From Paenibacillus sp. PL91 (GTDB lineage: Bacteria; Bacillota; Bacilli; Paenibacillales; Paenibacillaceae), in contig NZ_JABBYG020000006.1 in assembly GCF_012935325.2 (NCBI RefSeq), positions 310,001 through 374,000 on the forward strand: a stretch of 64,000 nt of DNA, read 5' to 3'. The notes beneath the pieces are model-generated. The model ran no database searches. It had not been told where the DNA came from and worked only from the letters and a program-made list of their open reading frames with translations. Shown here one piece after another: positions 28,147 to 36,426 of this stretch; position 1 is the stretch's first letter; every line of letters starts with the position of its first letter. The translations under genes were made by a program, and so were the position numbers.

Positions 28147-29592
28147 TTGGATGACGGAAGTGATACTAATGCCAAGCATAGGCGTGGGAAAATAATGTGT
28201 TGGAGCTTTCTGCTCTGCGGCGCTATCTCACTCCTATTCTTGTCAACTGGCTGTCGTTATACAGCCGCGCCTGCAGATCTTCTGCAGAAGCCAGCCATTT
28301 CGCCTGAGAAGCAGGCCATTGTACAAGCGATTGAAAAAAATCTGCCTGTTTACAGCAAGCTTACGCTTCCTCTCAGGGAGGAGCATATGGAAGCGATTCG
28401 CCTAATCGATGTGGATGGAGACGACGCGAAAGAGGCCATCGTTTCTTATTACAATGAATACAGTTCACCTGAGCTTATGGTGTTTAAATATACAAATTCT
28501 TTATGGAAGCCTTGGGTGCTTGTGCAGCAGCCGCTGGCAAGAATGATCGACTGGCTGAAAATCGAGGATCTCGATAAAGACGGGCATATGGAAATTTTGA
28601 TCGGGTGGATCGGCGCATTCGATAGTCCGAACGTGCTCGAGATCTACTCATTTGATTCTGCGCCAGTACGTAATGAGACGGGCAAGCTGGCGCTGAAGCC
28701 AGTGGAGTCGATGCCCTACTCCTACGGGGATACAGGCGATATTAACGAGGATGGACAGCTGGAGCTGGCGATCATTTCAGAGCTCGGAACGAATCAGGAA
28801 TTGGCGCTGCCTGAATTTTATTTAACCCTTTACCATTGGAAAAACGGCGGCATGCAGGAGCTGTACACGGAAAAGCTGTATGACGGAGTCAATGGCTATG
28901 ACCGTTTGCTGATCGGAAAAATATCGGAGCGGCATAGAGGGATTATTTTGGAGGCATCCACGGGGGCTCATGCTACTTATACCGCCATGTATGTGTGGGA
29001 GAGAGGCAAGCTGCGGCTCGTATATCCAAACTTCGACCTTGAGTATGAAGGGTTTAGCGGTACGCCTACGATGAGCAAGGATATTAACAGCGATGGCATA
29101 TTGGAGCTGCAGTGGGCAAAGGAGGCTCCGGGCTATCCGAACGTCTCTTATGCGGATTCGAAATGGTTGAATGAATGGGTGCAATGGGATGGCAAAAATG
29201 ATTTTGTGAAGGTTAGAGAGGAATTCACCGATTATCGATACGGCATGCAGCTTCAAATTCCGAAGCAATGGATGGGACGCTACACGCTGCACAGCTCGGA
29301 TGAGCAATACGCCTTCGTGGCGATTGATTATTGGAATGAGGAAACGAAGGTTACGGCCAAAATGGCTACTTTATATGCTGTGCCCCAGAAGCTTTGGGAG
29401 AGCGTCGAAAATGCTTGGAAGCAGGAAATGAAGCCTTACCGGCAGCTTTTGACGGACAGCGGCAACGTGTTTGCGGTTTCGTTCGTAAATGAAGCGCCGA
29501 CGGGCTGGCCCGAGGCGGAGCGGCAAGCATTCAGCGAGATGGTAGGAGTCGAAGCAGAATTCGCTTCTTCTTTGACGATTCGCAACGATTAA
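28147..29592 (+). CDS. Lipoprotein with DxDxDG (FG-GAP-like) repeats
   Basis: Unrecognised 481-residue lipoprotein: hydrophobic segment and lipobox LFLSTGC near residue 35, then four acidic loops of the form D-x-[DN]-x-D-[GD] (IDVDGDD, EDLDKDG, GDINEDG, KDINSDG) spaced 50-110 residues apart, as in calcium-binding FG-GAP/VCBS beta-propeller repeats. TTG at 28147 is the likely start, with GAGGAGG 8 nt upstream; an ATG at 28126 has no such site. It lies 30 bp after the deacetylase gene and 25 bp before a response regulator, so it is probably cotranscribed and may be an outer sensor or wall-associated partner of that system. Confidence 0.72.
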   Translation: MDDGSDTNAKHRRGKIMCWSFLLCGAISLLFLSTGCRYTAAPADLLQKPAISPEKQAIVQAIEKNLPVYSKLTLPLREEHMEAIRLIDVDGDDAKEAIVSYYNEYSSPELMVFKYTNSLWKPWVLVQQPLARMIDWLKIEDLDKDGHMEILIGWIGAFDSPNVLEIYSFDSAPVRNETGKLALKPVESMPYSYGDTGDINEDGQLELAIISELGTNQELALPEFYLTLYHWKNGGMQELYTEKLYDGVNGYDRLLIGKISERHRGIILEASTGAHATYTAMYVWERGKLRLVYPNFDLEYEGFSGTPTMSKDINSDGILELQWAKEAPGYPNVSYADSKWLNEWVQWDGKNDFVKVREEFTDYRYGMQLQIPKQWMGRYTLHSSDEQYAFVAIDYWNEETKVTAKMATLYAVPQKLWESVENAWKQEMKPYRQLLTDSGNVFAVSFVNEAPTGWPEAERQAFSEMVGVEAEFASSLTIRND

Positions 29593-29617
29593 GAGAGAAA
29601 AGCGGGTGCTCTAAGCT

Positions 29618-30478
29618 ATGCGAATATTATTGTTGGAGGACGAGGAGTCCATCCGCGGCTTTGTCCGTATTAATCTGAAGCGCAACGATATGGAAGTGAT
29701 TGAAGCTGAAACGGGCGAAGAGGCCATGGCGCTCGCCGATACGGAAGGGCCTATCGATATCGCGCTTCTCGACGTTATGCTTCCTACGATTAGCGGCTTC
29801 GAGGTATGCGAGCAGCTTCGCTCGCAATATCCGCGAATGGGCATCATTATGCTCACGGCGAAGTCGCAGGAGGAGGATAAAATACATGGGCTGGAGCTGG
29901 GTGCTGACGATTACGTGCAAAAGCCGTTTAGCCCGGGAGAGCTCATCGCGCGCATTAAATCTCTCTATCGCAGAATGAAGCCGGAGACCGCAGCGCCGGA
30001 GCGGGAGGCCGCAGCTGCCGAAGATGGGATTGCGGCGGCTAAGGAAGGAGCTGCTGAAGTTAATGCGGCAGCGGCGGATAGACATGAAGCTGCAACGTTC
30101 GCACCCTTCGCACAGCAGCCGATTCCAATACAGCAGGTGCCTGCTCCTTATGCGACGATTTTCCATCAAGAGCTTCGCGTAGAGCCGTTTCGCTTGTCCG
30201 TTGCTGAGCGCAAGCTGTGGAAGCAGGAGAAGGAAATTATTTTGACGCCAACGGAATGGACGCTGGTCAGGCTGCTGATGGAGCGCGTAGGCGAAAGCGT
30301 CAGCCGTGACCATATTTTGACTGAGGTGTGGGGTCGGTATTATGTGGGTGACCTTAAGGTGGTTGACGTGAACATCAGGCGAATCCGCCAAAAAATCGAG
30401 AAAAATCCGTCTGATCCCGCTTTTATTGAAACGGTTTGGGGCTATGGCTATCGGTGGAAGAGAGGCTGCGTCGAATGA
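29618..30478 (+). CDS. OmpR-family response regulator with long Ala-rich linker
   Basis: Receiver domain at residues 1-122: acidic pocket LEDEES, phospho-acceptor Asp in IALLDVMLPT, Thr/Lys switch in MLTAKS and DDYVQKPF. A winged-helix DNA-binding domain follows at about 187-283 (LTPTEWTLVRLLMERVGESV, VVDVNIRRIRQKI, FIETVWGYGYRW). Between them is an unusual linker of about 60 residues rich in Ala, Glu and Pro; most family members have about 10-20. Total 286 residues against the usual 225-240. It overlaps the kinase gene by 4 nt. Target genes are unknown; the lipoprotein and deacetylase upstream are candidates. Confidence 0.9.
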   Translation: MRILLLEDEESIRGFVRINLKRNDMEVIEAETGEEAMALADTEGPIDIALLDVMLPTISGFEVCEQLRSQYPRMGIIMLTAKSQEEDKIHGLELGADDYVQKPFSPGELIARIKSLYRRMKPETAAPEREAAAAEDGIAAAKEGAAEVNAAAADRHEAATFAPFAQQPIPIQQVPAPYATIFHQELRVEPFRLSVAERKLWKQEKEIILTPTEWTLVRLLMERVGESVSRDHILTEVWGRYYVGDLKVVDVNIRRIRQKIEKNPSDPAFIETVWGYGYRWKRGCVE

Positions 30479-31869
30479 AAAGCGTGCAAACGAGAATGGT
30501 GTGGAGCTATTTGCTGCTCATCGTGCTTGTCGTCAGCGTACTCGGCGGCGTGTTCGCGGCTTTGATGTGGAACTATTATTACGGGAGCGCGCAGAGCTCG
30601 GTCAAGCAAAGAGCGGAGTCGGCGTTATCGCTGCATAGCCGTTCACTTTCCTCGTTAACCGTGCAGGATCAAGGCGATTATATGCTGCAATATATGGTAG
30701 AGAGCAGCACCAGGCTGCAATTGCTCGACAGCACCGGCCAAATACGGATTGACTCGGATGGCTTTGCGCCGGATATCCATTATACGACAGCTGACGTGAA
30801 GGCGGCTATTGCCGGGAAGTCCGGGAGCTGGCGCGGCATAGATCCGTACTATGGCGAGCGCGTCATGTCGGTGACCATTCCGCTCTGGAATGAAACGCGA
30901 GTCGTATCCATGCTGCGTTATTCAGCTTCATTGAAGCAAGTGGATGCGATGGTCAGCCTGCTCATTCGAATGGCAGCCGCAGTTGGTGTGGGAGTCGTGC
31001 TGCTGTTTCTCGGTTTAAGCTTATTTCTCGCGCAGCGTATTGTAAAGCCGATCCGCGAGCTCACGCGGGCGGCACGCTACATGGCTGAGGGGGACTGGAC
31101 GCGGCGGGCTGTACATCGGAACGATGATGAAATCGGACAGTTGGCTGAAACCTTTAATGCGATGGTCATGGAGCTGAGCAAGCGGGAAAAGCTTAAGGAC
31201 GATTTTATATCATCGATTTCGCATGAGCTGCGCACCCCTTTGACCTCCATAAAAGGATGGAGTGAGACGCTAAAGGAAAGCGAGCCTACCGAGGATGACG
31301 AGGAGGTTAAGCTAGGCCTCTCGATTATTAGCAAGGAGACGGAACGGCTATCGGGGCTTGTCGAGGATTTGCTCGATTTCTCGAAGCTTTCTGCGCGAAC
31401 GATGGAGCTGCACAGCGAGGTGCTTGATTTCAACAGTCCGGTTAAGGAGACCGTTAATCAATTGGCTGTACGCGAGGAGCACACACGGGTACGGATACTT
31501 GCCAACTATGGAAAAAGCCCGATCGTCGTGCGAGGGGATGCGAATCGGCTCAAGCAGGTCATTATTAACCTAATTGACAATGCGCTTAAGTTTACGCCAG
31601 CGGGCGGAACGATACGAGTCGCCACTACGATTGAACAGGACCAGGCGATGCTCACTGTAGCGGATACCGGCTGTGGGATCGAAGCAGAGGATCTGCCGCA
31701 TGTAACGGAAAAGTTTTATAAGGCAAACACAGGTCAAGGCGGTTCTGGGCTTGGACTGGCGATTTGCAAAGAAATCATAGAGCTCCACGGCGGCCAGCTT
31801 ACGATAGACAGCGAGCGTGGAGCCGGTACGATTGTGACGATTCGAGTGCCGATTATGCATGAGGAGTAA
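30475..31869 (+). CDS. Sensor histidine kinase
   Basis: 464-residue membrane kinase: TM1 about residues 9-33, an extracytoplasmic sensor of about 120 residues, TM2 about 160-185, HAMP (about 186-238), HisKA with the phosphorylated His in SSISHELRTPLTSIKGW, and an HATPase domain with N box INLIDNALKFTPAG, G1 VADTGCGIE and G2 GSGLGLAICKEI. The ATG at 30475 overlaps the response-regulator stop (ATGA), so the pair is translationally coupled. The signal is unknown. Confidence 0.93.
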   Translation: MKSVQTRMVWSYLLLIVLVVSVLGGVFAALMWNYYYGSAQSSVKQRAESALSLHSRSLSSLTVQDQGDYMLQYMVESSTRLQLLDSTGQIRIDSDGFAPDIHYTTADVKAAIAGKSGSWRGIDPYYGERVMSVTIPLWNETRVVSMLRYSASLKQVDAMVSLLIRMAAAVGVGVVLLFLGLSLFLAQRIVKPIRELTRAARYMAEGDWTRRAVHRNDDEIGQLAETFNAMVMELSKREKLKDDFISSISHELRTPLTSIKGWSETLKESEPTEDDEEVKLGLSIISKETERLSGLVEDLLDFSKLSARTMELHSEVLDFNSPVKETVNQLAVREEHTRVRILANYGKSPIVVRGDANRLKQVIINLIDNALKFTPAGGTIRVATTIEQDQAMLTVADTGCGIEAEDLPHVTEKFYKANTGQGGSGLGLAICKEIIELHGGQLTIDSERGAGTIVTIRVPIMHEE

Positions 31870-31895
31870 TCCTCTGCTTATTGGTGCCCCGATCG

Positions 31896-32015
31896 TCATT
31901 CTTTATAGAACAACAATTTCCGATTGGCAATCACATAAATAACGGCAACAACAGTTCCTAGGATAAGCAGGAAGGAAAGCCAATGTTCCTTCAGCCATTC
32001 AATCCACAAAGGCAT
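31896..32015 (-). CDS. Small 39-residue single-pass membrane protein
   Basis: Short gene on the minus strand, converging on the kinase gene. Translation is MPLWIEWLKEHWLSFLLILG followed by TVVAVIYVIANRKLLFYKE, giving one clear membrane helix (about residues 13-31) with an amphipathic Trp-rich start and a basic tail. It has a perfect ribosome site, AGGAGGT, 7 nt before the ATG. Function unknown; small proteins like this often tune kinases or transporters, and the neighbouring sensor kinase is a candidate partner, but that is inference. Three hairpin repeats lie immediately upstream (32030-32142). Confidence 0.72.
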   Translation of the reverse strand: MPLWIEWLKEHWLSFLLILGTVVAVIYVIANRKLLFYKE

Positions 32016-32029
32016 GGAAGCACCTCCTA

Positions 32030-32142
32030 AAAGTTTTGTGAAGCAAAACTTGCTTCGTAAGCGTGAGCTTTAAAGTTTTGTGAAGCAAAACTTGCTTCGT
32101 AAGCATGGGCTTTAAAGTTTTGTGAAGCAAAACTTGCTTCAT
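32030..32142. repeat. Three tandem 42-43 bp hairpin repeats
   Basis: Units start at 32030, 32073 and 32115 and share AAAGTTTTGTGAAGCAAAAC followed by TTGCTTC. Each can fold as AAGTTTTG/CAAAACTT (loop TGAAG), or alternatively as GAAGC../GCTTC. The first unit begins 3 bp upstream of the AGGAGG ribosome site of the small membrane protein gene, so on the minus strand the hairpins fall in its 5' leader or promoter. Confidence 0.85.
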
Positions 32143-32354
32143 GTTATTTCATGTGCATAGTATGTCCCGATTAAGCGGCAAAATAATGATCGCAAGCCTG
32201 ATATGGCATAATAACCGAGGATAACTCCGCGAACGGGTTTATTTTCCTTTGTGTGATTGACAGGCTGAGAGCAGTGATGCTATTATGGGTTTATCGTTAA
32301 TTCAAAGTATACGGGTAGGAATTATTATATATAAGCTATCAGGAGGTTATCGGG

Positions 32355-33176
32355 ATGGAAAAGCACTTGACGCTGCGACACGACGGGCTTGAGCTTGCGG
32401 CAACGCTGCATTACCCCACTGACGGGAACAAAACCGATTCAGAGAAAAGGCAAGCCATTATTATATGCCATGGATTCATTGGCTCCCGTGTAGGAGTTGA
32501 TCGTTTATTTGTGAAAACGGCGCGCGCGCTCGCAGCGCAAGGCTCTTACGTCCTGCGCTTTGATTACGGCGGATGTGGCGAGAGCAGCGGCGATTATGGC
32601 GCGCTTGGCTTCGATTCGATGGTAGACCAAACAAGAAGCGCGATCGATTATGTGGCAAGCATGGAATGTGTGGATCCGCTTCGAATCGTATTGCTTGGCC
32701 ATAGTCTTGGCGGGGCGGTTGCGATTATGACGGCCGTTAAGGACAGACGGGCAAAGCGGCTTGTGCTATGGTCACCGGTTGCTTATCCTTTTAATGATAT
32801 TGTGCGAATCGTCGGACGCAGCAGCTATGATAATGCGGTTACGACAGGCAGCTCGGATTACCAAGGCTATACGCTGCAGCCTGTGTTTTTCGAGTCGCTG
32901 CTTCAGCATCAGCCGTTTCAAGCGGCGACTAGATTTGGCGGGGAGGTGCTGCTTGTCCATGGAACGAGCGATGAGCTCATTCCAGTCGACTATAGCTTCC
33001 TCTACCAGAAGGTTTTCTGGACGCGCAGCGAAGGCTTATGCGACAAGGAAATTATTTTTCAAGCGAATCATACGTATTCTGCCCGCGAACATCAGGAGGG
33101 AGCGATTCGCGTTACCTCAGAGTGGCTGAACGGTCTCGACAAGCAGCAAGAGGATTGGCATCACTGGAGTATATAA
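32355..33176 (+). CDS. Alpha/beta hydrolase
   Basis: 273-residue serine hydrolase without signal peptide. The triad is visible: nucleophile Ser in LLGHSLGG, Asp in HGTSDELIPVD and His in FQANHTYS. The start ITCHG-like strand appears as IIICHGFIGS (oxyanion region), and RFDYGGCGESSG is the typical loop before the nucleophile. The substrate is not deducible; relatives act as esterases or acyl-transfer enzymes. AGGAGG is about 9 nt before the ATG. It is a single gene with its own terminator. Confidence 0.88.
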   Translation: MEKHLTLRHDGLELAATLHYPTDGNKTDSEKRQAIIICHGFIGSRVGVDRLFVKTARALAAQGSYVLRFDYGGCGESSGDYGALGFDSMVDQTRSAIDYVASMECVDPLRIVLLGHSLGGAVAIMTAVKDRRAKRLVLWSPVAYPFNDIVRIVGRSSYDNAVTTGSSDYQGYTLQPVFFESLLQHQPFQAATRFGGEVLLVHGTSDELIPVDYSFLYQKVFWTRSEGLCDKEIIFQANHTYSAREHQEGAIRVTSEWLNGLDKQQEDWHHWSI

Positions 33177-33193
33177 GCGAGTTAAATAGGATG

Positions 33194-33243
33194 AAAAGAA
33201 GGGGCGAGCTTTTTTTGATTATAAAAAAGCTTGCTTCTTCTTA
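33194..33243 (+). terminator. Terminator after the alpha/beta hydrolase
   Basis: GAAG..GCGAGCTTTTTT pairs with AAAAAAGCTTGC..CTTC around GATTAT. A-rich and T-rich flanks make it roughly symmetric. Confidence 0.7.
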
Positions 33244-33369
33244 TTTGGTTTGGCGTTTGTATTTGCCGTTATCTTATTTGTCGAGACATACGTCCTGAAT
33301 TGTGTTTAAATGGAAGTTAAGTGAAAACGAATACAAGCTGAGCAAAGCGGGAAAAGGCAGGGTTTGTGC

Positions 33370-34443
33370 ATGAATAAAAAAATTAAAAATTCGGCAGTTT
33401 TGCTATTATTGTCGCTCAGTCTATTTCTAACGGCATGCAGCGGGGGCAACGGAGGCAACGAATCTCCGGAGCAAACGAGTGAAACGAGCGAACCGACGGT
33501 CATGGCTGAGCCCGTTGCTACGGCTGTGCCGCTACCTTTTGATGCGCCGTTAACCGGATTGAAGCTAGAGAAGGCTGCTACTGCAAGGCCGATTGTCGTC
33601 ATGATCAACAATTTTGCAGCAGCTCGTCCGCAATCGGGGCTGACAAACGCTGATGTCATTTGGGAAGTGCTTGCGGAAGGCGGCATTACACGGTTGATTG
33701 CCGTATTTCAAAGTACAAGCGCAGCAACGGATACCATTGGTCCGATCCGCAGCATCAGGCCTTATCTGATCGATATTGGGGATAGCTTTGGAGCGGTGCT
33801 CGCCCATGCAGGCGCCAGCAACGACGGCTATGCGGTTTTGCAGCGGCAGGGCAAGCCCTATTTGGATGAAATTTCGAATGCGGGCAGCTATTTCTGGAGA
33901 AGCAAGGAACGGAAAGCGCCGCATAATCTTTATTCGAGCTTGGAGAAGCTGCGTACGGGCGCTGAGAAGAAAAAATACAGCATGGATAAGCAGGTTCCGC
34001 CTTATACGTTTGCGGAAGCGGGTTCTACGGAGATCGGCGTTCCGGCAAGCGACATTACGGTATCCTTTTTACTCAAAAATTATAGTGTGGGCTACAAATA
34101 CGATTCGGCGGCTGGATTATACAAACGTTCGATCGGCGACAAGCCGCATATTGACCTAAATAATAACGAGCAGCTTTCGGCTGCGAATCTAGTCGTGCTT
34201 GGTGCGGATCACAAGACGCTGGACAATGAAGGGCGGCTTTCCGTGGACCTGAATGAGGGAGGCTCGGCGATTTTGTTCCAGAAGGGTAAAGCGATCGAAG
34301 CGGAATGGGTACGTGCTTCCGATGGCATGATTAGAATCGTGATAAACGGGGAAGAGCTGCCATTTGTTCCGGGCAAAACATTCTTTCATATCGTGCCGAA
34401 CAATCCGACATTCGAAGGACATGTTACATGGGTACAATCGTAG
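33370..34443 (+). CDS. yerB: DUF3048 lipoprotein (YerB-like)
   Basis: 357-residue lipoprotein with lipobox LFLTAC near residue 20 and a Gly/Glu/Thr-rich linker, then the DUF3048 domain (about 60-350). Typical segments are PIVVMINNFAAARPQSGL, DVIWEVLAEGGITRL and GPIRSIRPYLIDI. B. subtilis YerB is the named relative; the molecular function of the family is not settled. ATG at 33370, with AGGG 7 nt upstream; TTG at 33364 is less likely. Monocistronic, with a terminator after it. Confidence 0.85.
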   Translation: MNKKIKNSAVLLLLSLSLFLTACSGGNGGNESPEQTSETSEPTVMAEPVATAVPLPFDAPLTGLKLEKAATARPIVVMINNFAAARPQSGLTNADVIWEVLAEGGITRLIAVFQSTSAATDTIGPIRSIRPYLIDIGDSFGAVLAHAGASNDGYAVLQRQGKPYLDEISNAGSYFWRSKERKAPHNLYSSLEKLRTGAEKKKYSMDKQVPPYTFAEAGSTEIGVPASDITVSFLLKNYSVGYKYDSAAGLYKRSIGDKPHIDLNNNEQLSAANLVVLGADHKTLDNEGRLSVDLNEGGSAILFQKGKAIEAEWVRASDGMIRIVINGEELPFVPGKTFFHIVPNNPTFEGHVTWVQS

Positions 34444-34498
34444 TAGTTTGGAAACACTGTTAACAGACGTTAACGGATGAGCTTCCAAGGATAGAAGG

Positions 34499-34530
34499 GA
34501 CGCAATCTTGTTTCGAGATTGTGTCTTTTT
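34499..34530 (+). terminator. Terminator after the YerB-like gene
   Basis: GACGCAATCT pairs with AGATTGTGTC (one wobble) around TGTTTCG and is followed by TTTTTTA. Confidence 0.82.
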
Positions 34531-34568
34531 TATGTTTTTTATGAAAATTAAAAAGTTTTCTTAAAACC

Positions 34569-34585
34569 TTTACATTCTCTTAACA
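34569..34585 (+). promoter_or_regulatory. Candidate Pho box upstream of the DUF47-pit operon
   Basis: TTTACA (34569-34574) and TTAACA (34580-34585) form direct repeats 11 bp apart, the spacing and TT(A/T/C)ACA sequence of Bacillus PhoP sites. A weaker third half-site would fall at 34591. A -10-like TAAGAT follows at about 34605. It lies 80 bp before a phosphate-transport gene pair, which fits PhoP control. Confidence 0.5.
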
Positions 34586-34664
34586 ATTCACATGTAAACT
34601 ATGTTAAGATATTGTGGGCTCACAACAGTACGCCTAAACATCAAGTCGGATAAAGGGGATTACG

Positions 34665-35276
34665 ATGTTCAAGAAAAAGGATATTTTCTTTAAGACGTTC
34701 GAAGAAATGGCAGACGCCATTGTTGAGGCAGTTGAGTATTTCGCCAAAGGCCTATCAGATCTATCGGATGTATCAGCTTTCGCTAAGACGATGAAGGAAT
34801 ACGAGAGCAAATGCGACAAATACGTGCATACGATTTTGAAGGAATTGAACAAAACGTTCATCACTCCGATCGAGCGCGAGGATATTATGGCCCTTACTAC
34901 TTCGCTTGATGATGTGCTTGATGGCATTGAAGCTTGCGCGTCCCGGTTTGAGATGTACAACATTCGTGAAAAGGATGAGTACATAACGCTGTTCGGCGAT
35001 ATTCTAGTTCGTTCATCTCACCAAATTAAGAAGGCTATCTACTTGTTGACAGAGCGTAAACTGCTTGCGATTCGCGAGCCGAACATTGCGCTTAACGAGC
35101 TGGAGAACCAAGCGGATGACCTGCTTCGGGTCTGCATCAAGAGCTTATTTACGAATGTCAAAGATCCAATTGAACTGATGAAGCGCAAAGAGATTTACGA
35201 GATGCTGGAGCAAACGACCGACTTCTGCGAAGATGTGGCTAATACGCTGGAATCGATCATTATGCGTAACAGCTAA
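34665..35276 (+). CDS. DUF47/PhoU-like partner of the PiT transporter
   Basis: 203-residue all-helical protein of the DUF47 (YkaA) family, distantly related to PhoU. Family members sit beside PiT phosphate permeases and are thought to regulate them. Conserved segments include KDIFFKTFEEMADAIVEAV, EYESKCDKYVHTILKELN, TPIEREDIMALTTSLDDVLD and QTTDFCEDVANTLESIIM. The ExxxD-type acidic residues of PhoU metal sites are visible in TSLDDVLDGIE. AAAGGGG precedes the ATG. pit follows after 24 bp. Confidence 0.92.
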   Translation: MFKKKDIFFKTFEEMADAIVEAVEYFAKGLSDLSDVSAFAKTMKEYESKCDKYVHTILKELNKTFITPIEREDIMALTTSLDDVLDGIEACASRFEMYNIREKDEYITLFGDILVRSSHQIKKAIYLLTERKLLAIREPNIALNELENQADDLLRVCIKSLFTNVKDPIELMKRKEIYEMLEQTTDFCEDVANTLESIIMRNS

Positions 35277-35300
35277 TCTGAGGAGTAGGAGTATTACACA

Positions 35301-36296
35301 ATGGATTTAATCGTTCTATGGATTGTTGTCTTTTTGGCGCTTTCGTTTGATTTTATAAATGGGTTTCACGATACGGCGAACGCGATTGCAACAGCCGTAT
35401 CCACGCGGGCATTAAAGCCTCGCGTCGCAATCGTTATGGCTGCCGTCATGAACTTCGTCGGTGCAGTTACTTTTACGGGCGTTGCAGCGACTATAGGTAA
35501 AGGCGTCGCCAATCCGGCGGAGCTGGAGCATGGCGTTCCAATTGTTATCGCAGCATTGTTGTCGGCAATCGCTTGGAATTTGCTTACATGGTGGTTCGGT
35601 ATTCCTTCCTCATCCTCACATGCTTTGATTGGCTCTCTTGCAGGAGCAGTCATCGGCGGTGCAGGCATGAGCGCCATTAACTCCGGCGGTCTGATCAAAA
35701 TCGTTCAAGCGTTGATTTTTTCACCGCTGATCGCTTTCTCTGCTGGTTTTATCATCATGTGGATTTTGAAATTGATTTTTGCCAAATCAAGTCCGCATCA
35801 AGTGAATAAAGGTTTCCGGTTTGGCCAAATTCTCACGGCTGCGTTCCAATCGTTCTCGCACGGCACGAATGACGCTCAAAAAGCGATGGGCATTATCGTA
35901 TTTGCCCTTGTTGCATCCGGCCTTCAGACGACGATGGACGTTCCGCTCTGGGTTAAGATTTCCGCTGCGACAGCAATGGCGCTAGGTACATCGGTTGGCG
36001 GCTGGAAAATTATTAAGACGATGGGTACAAAAATTTTCAAAATCGAGCCGATCAACGGTTTCGCGGCAGATATCGGTTCTGCTGCCGTTATCCTAACGGC
36101 AACGATGATCCACTTGCCCGTTAGTACAACTCATGTTATTACTTCGTCAATCCTCGGTGTTGGTAGTGCAAAACGCTTCTCCGCTGTAAAATGGGGAGTG
36201 GCAGGCCGTATCATCGTAGCCTGGATTATTACGATTCCGATTACTGTTTTAATGGCGATGTTCTTCTATTGGATTATTCACTTCTTCTTCCTATAA
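35301..36296 (+). CDS. pit: PiT-family inorganic phosphate transporter
   Basis: Low-affinity phosphate symporter in the cytoplasmic membrane, 331 residues with about ten membrane segments. Both inverted signature motifs are present: NGFHDTANAIATAVSTRAL near the N-terminus and SFSHGTNDAQKAMGI in the second half, plus PSSSSHALIGSLAGA and PVSTTHVITSSI. It is cotranscribed with the DUF47 gene and ends at a strong terminator. Confidence 0.95.
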   Translation: MDLIVLWIVVFLALSFDFINGFHDTANAIATAVSTRALKPRVAIVMAAVMNFVGAVTFTGVAATIGKGVANPAELEHGVPIVIAALLSAIAWNLLTWWFGIPSSSSHALIGSLAGAVIGGAGMSAINSGGLIKIVQALIFSPLIAFSAGFIIMWILKLIFAKSSPHQVNKGFRFGQILTAAFQSFSHGTNDAQKAMGIIVFALVASGLQTTMDVPLWVKISAATAMALGTSVGGWKIIKTMGTKIFKIEPINGFAADIGSAAVILTATMIHLPVSTTHVITSSILGVGSAKRFSAVKWGVAGRIIVAWIITIPITVLMAMFFYWIIHFFFL

Positions 36297-36310
36297 GATG
36301 GAGTGACAAT

Positions 36311-36383
36311 GAGATAGTGAGGAAAACCTCACTCGCCATGAGCTTCCGCTCATGGGGATTGAGATTTTTCTCACTATTTTTTG
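36311..36383 (+). terminator. Terminator of the DUF47-pit operon
   Basis: ATAGTGAG.AAAA pairs with TTTT.CTCACTAT around an inner hairpin CATGAGC-TTCC-GCTCATG, followed by TTTTTTG. A second arm CCTCACT can also pair, giving a compound structure. Confidence 0.8.
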
Positions 36384-36426
36384 TGTTCTCTGCAGGTCGA
36401 TTGGATGGACTGCGACGTGCAAATCG

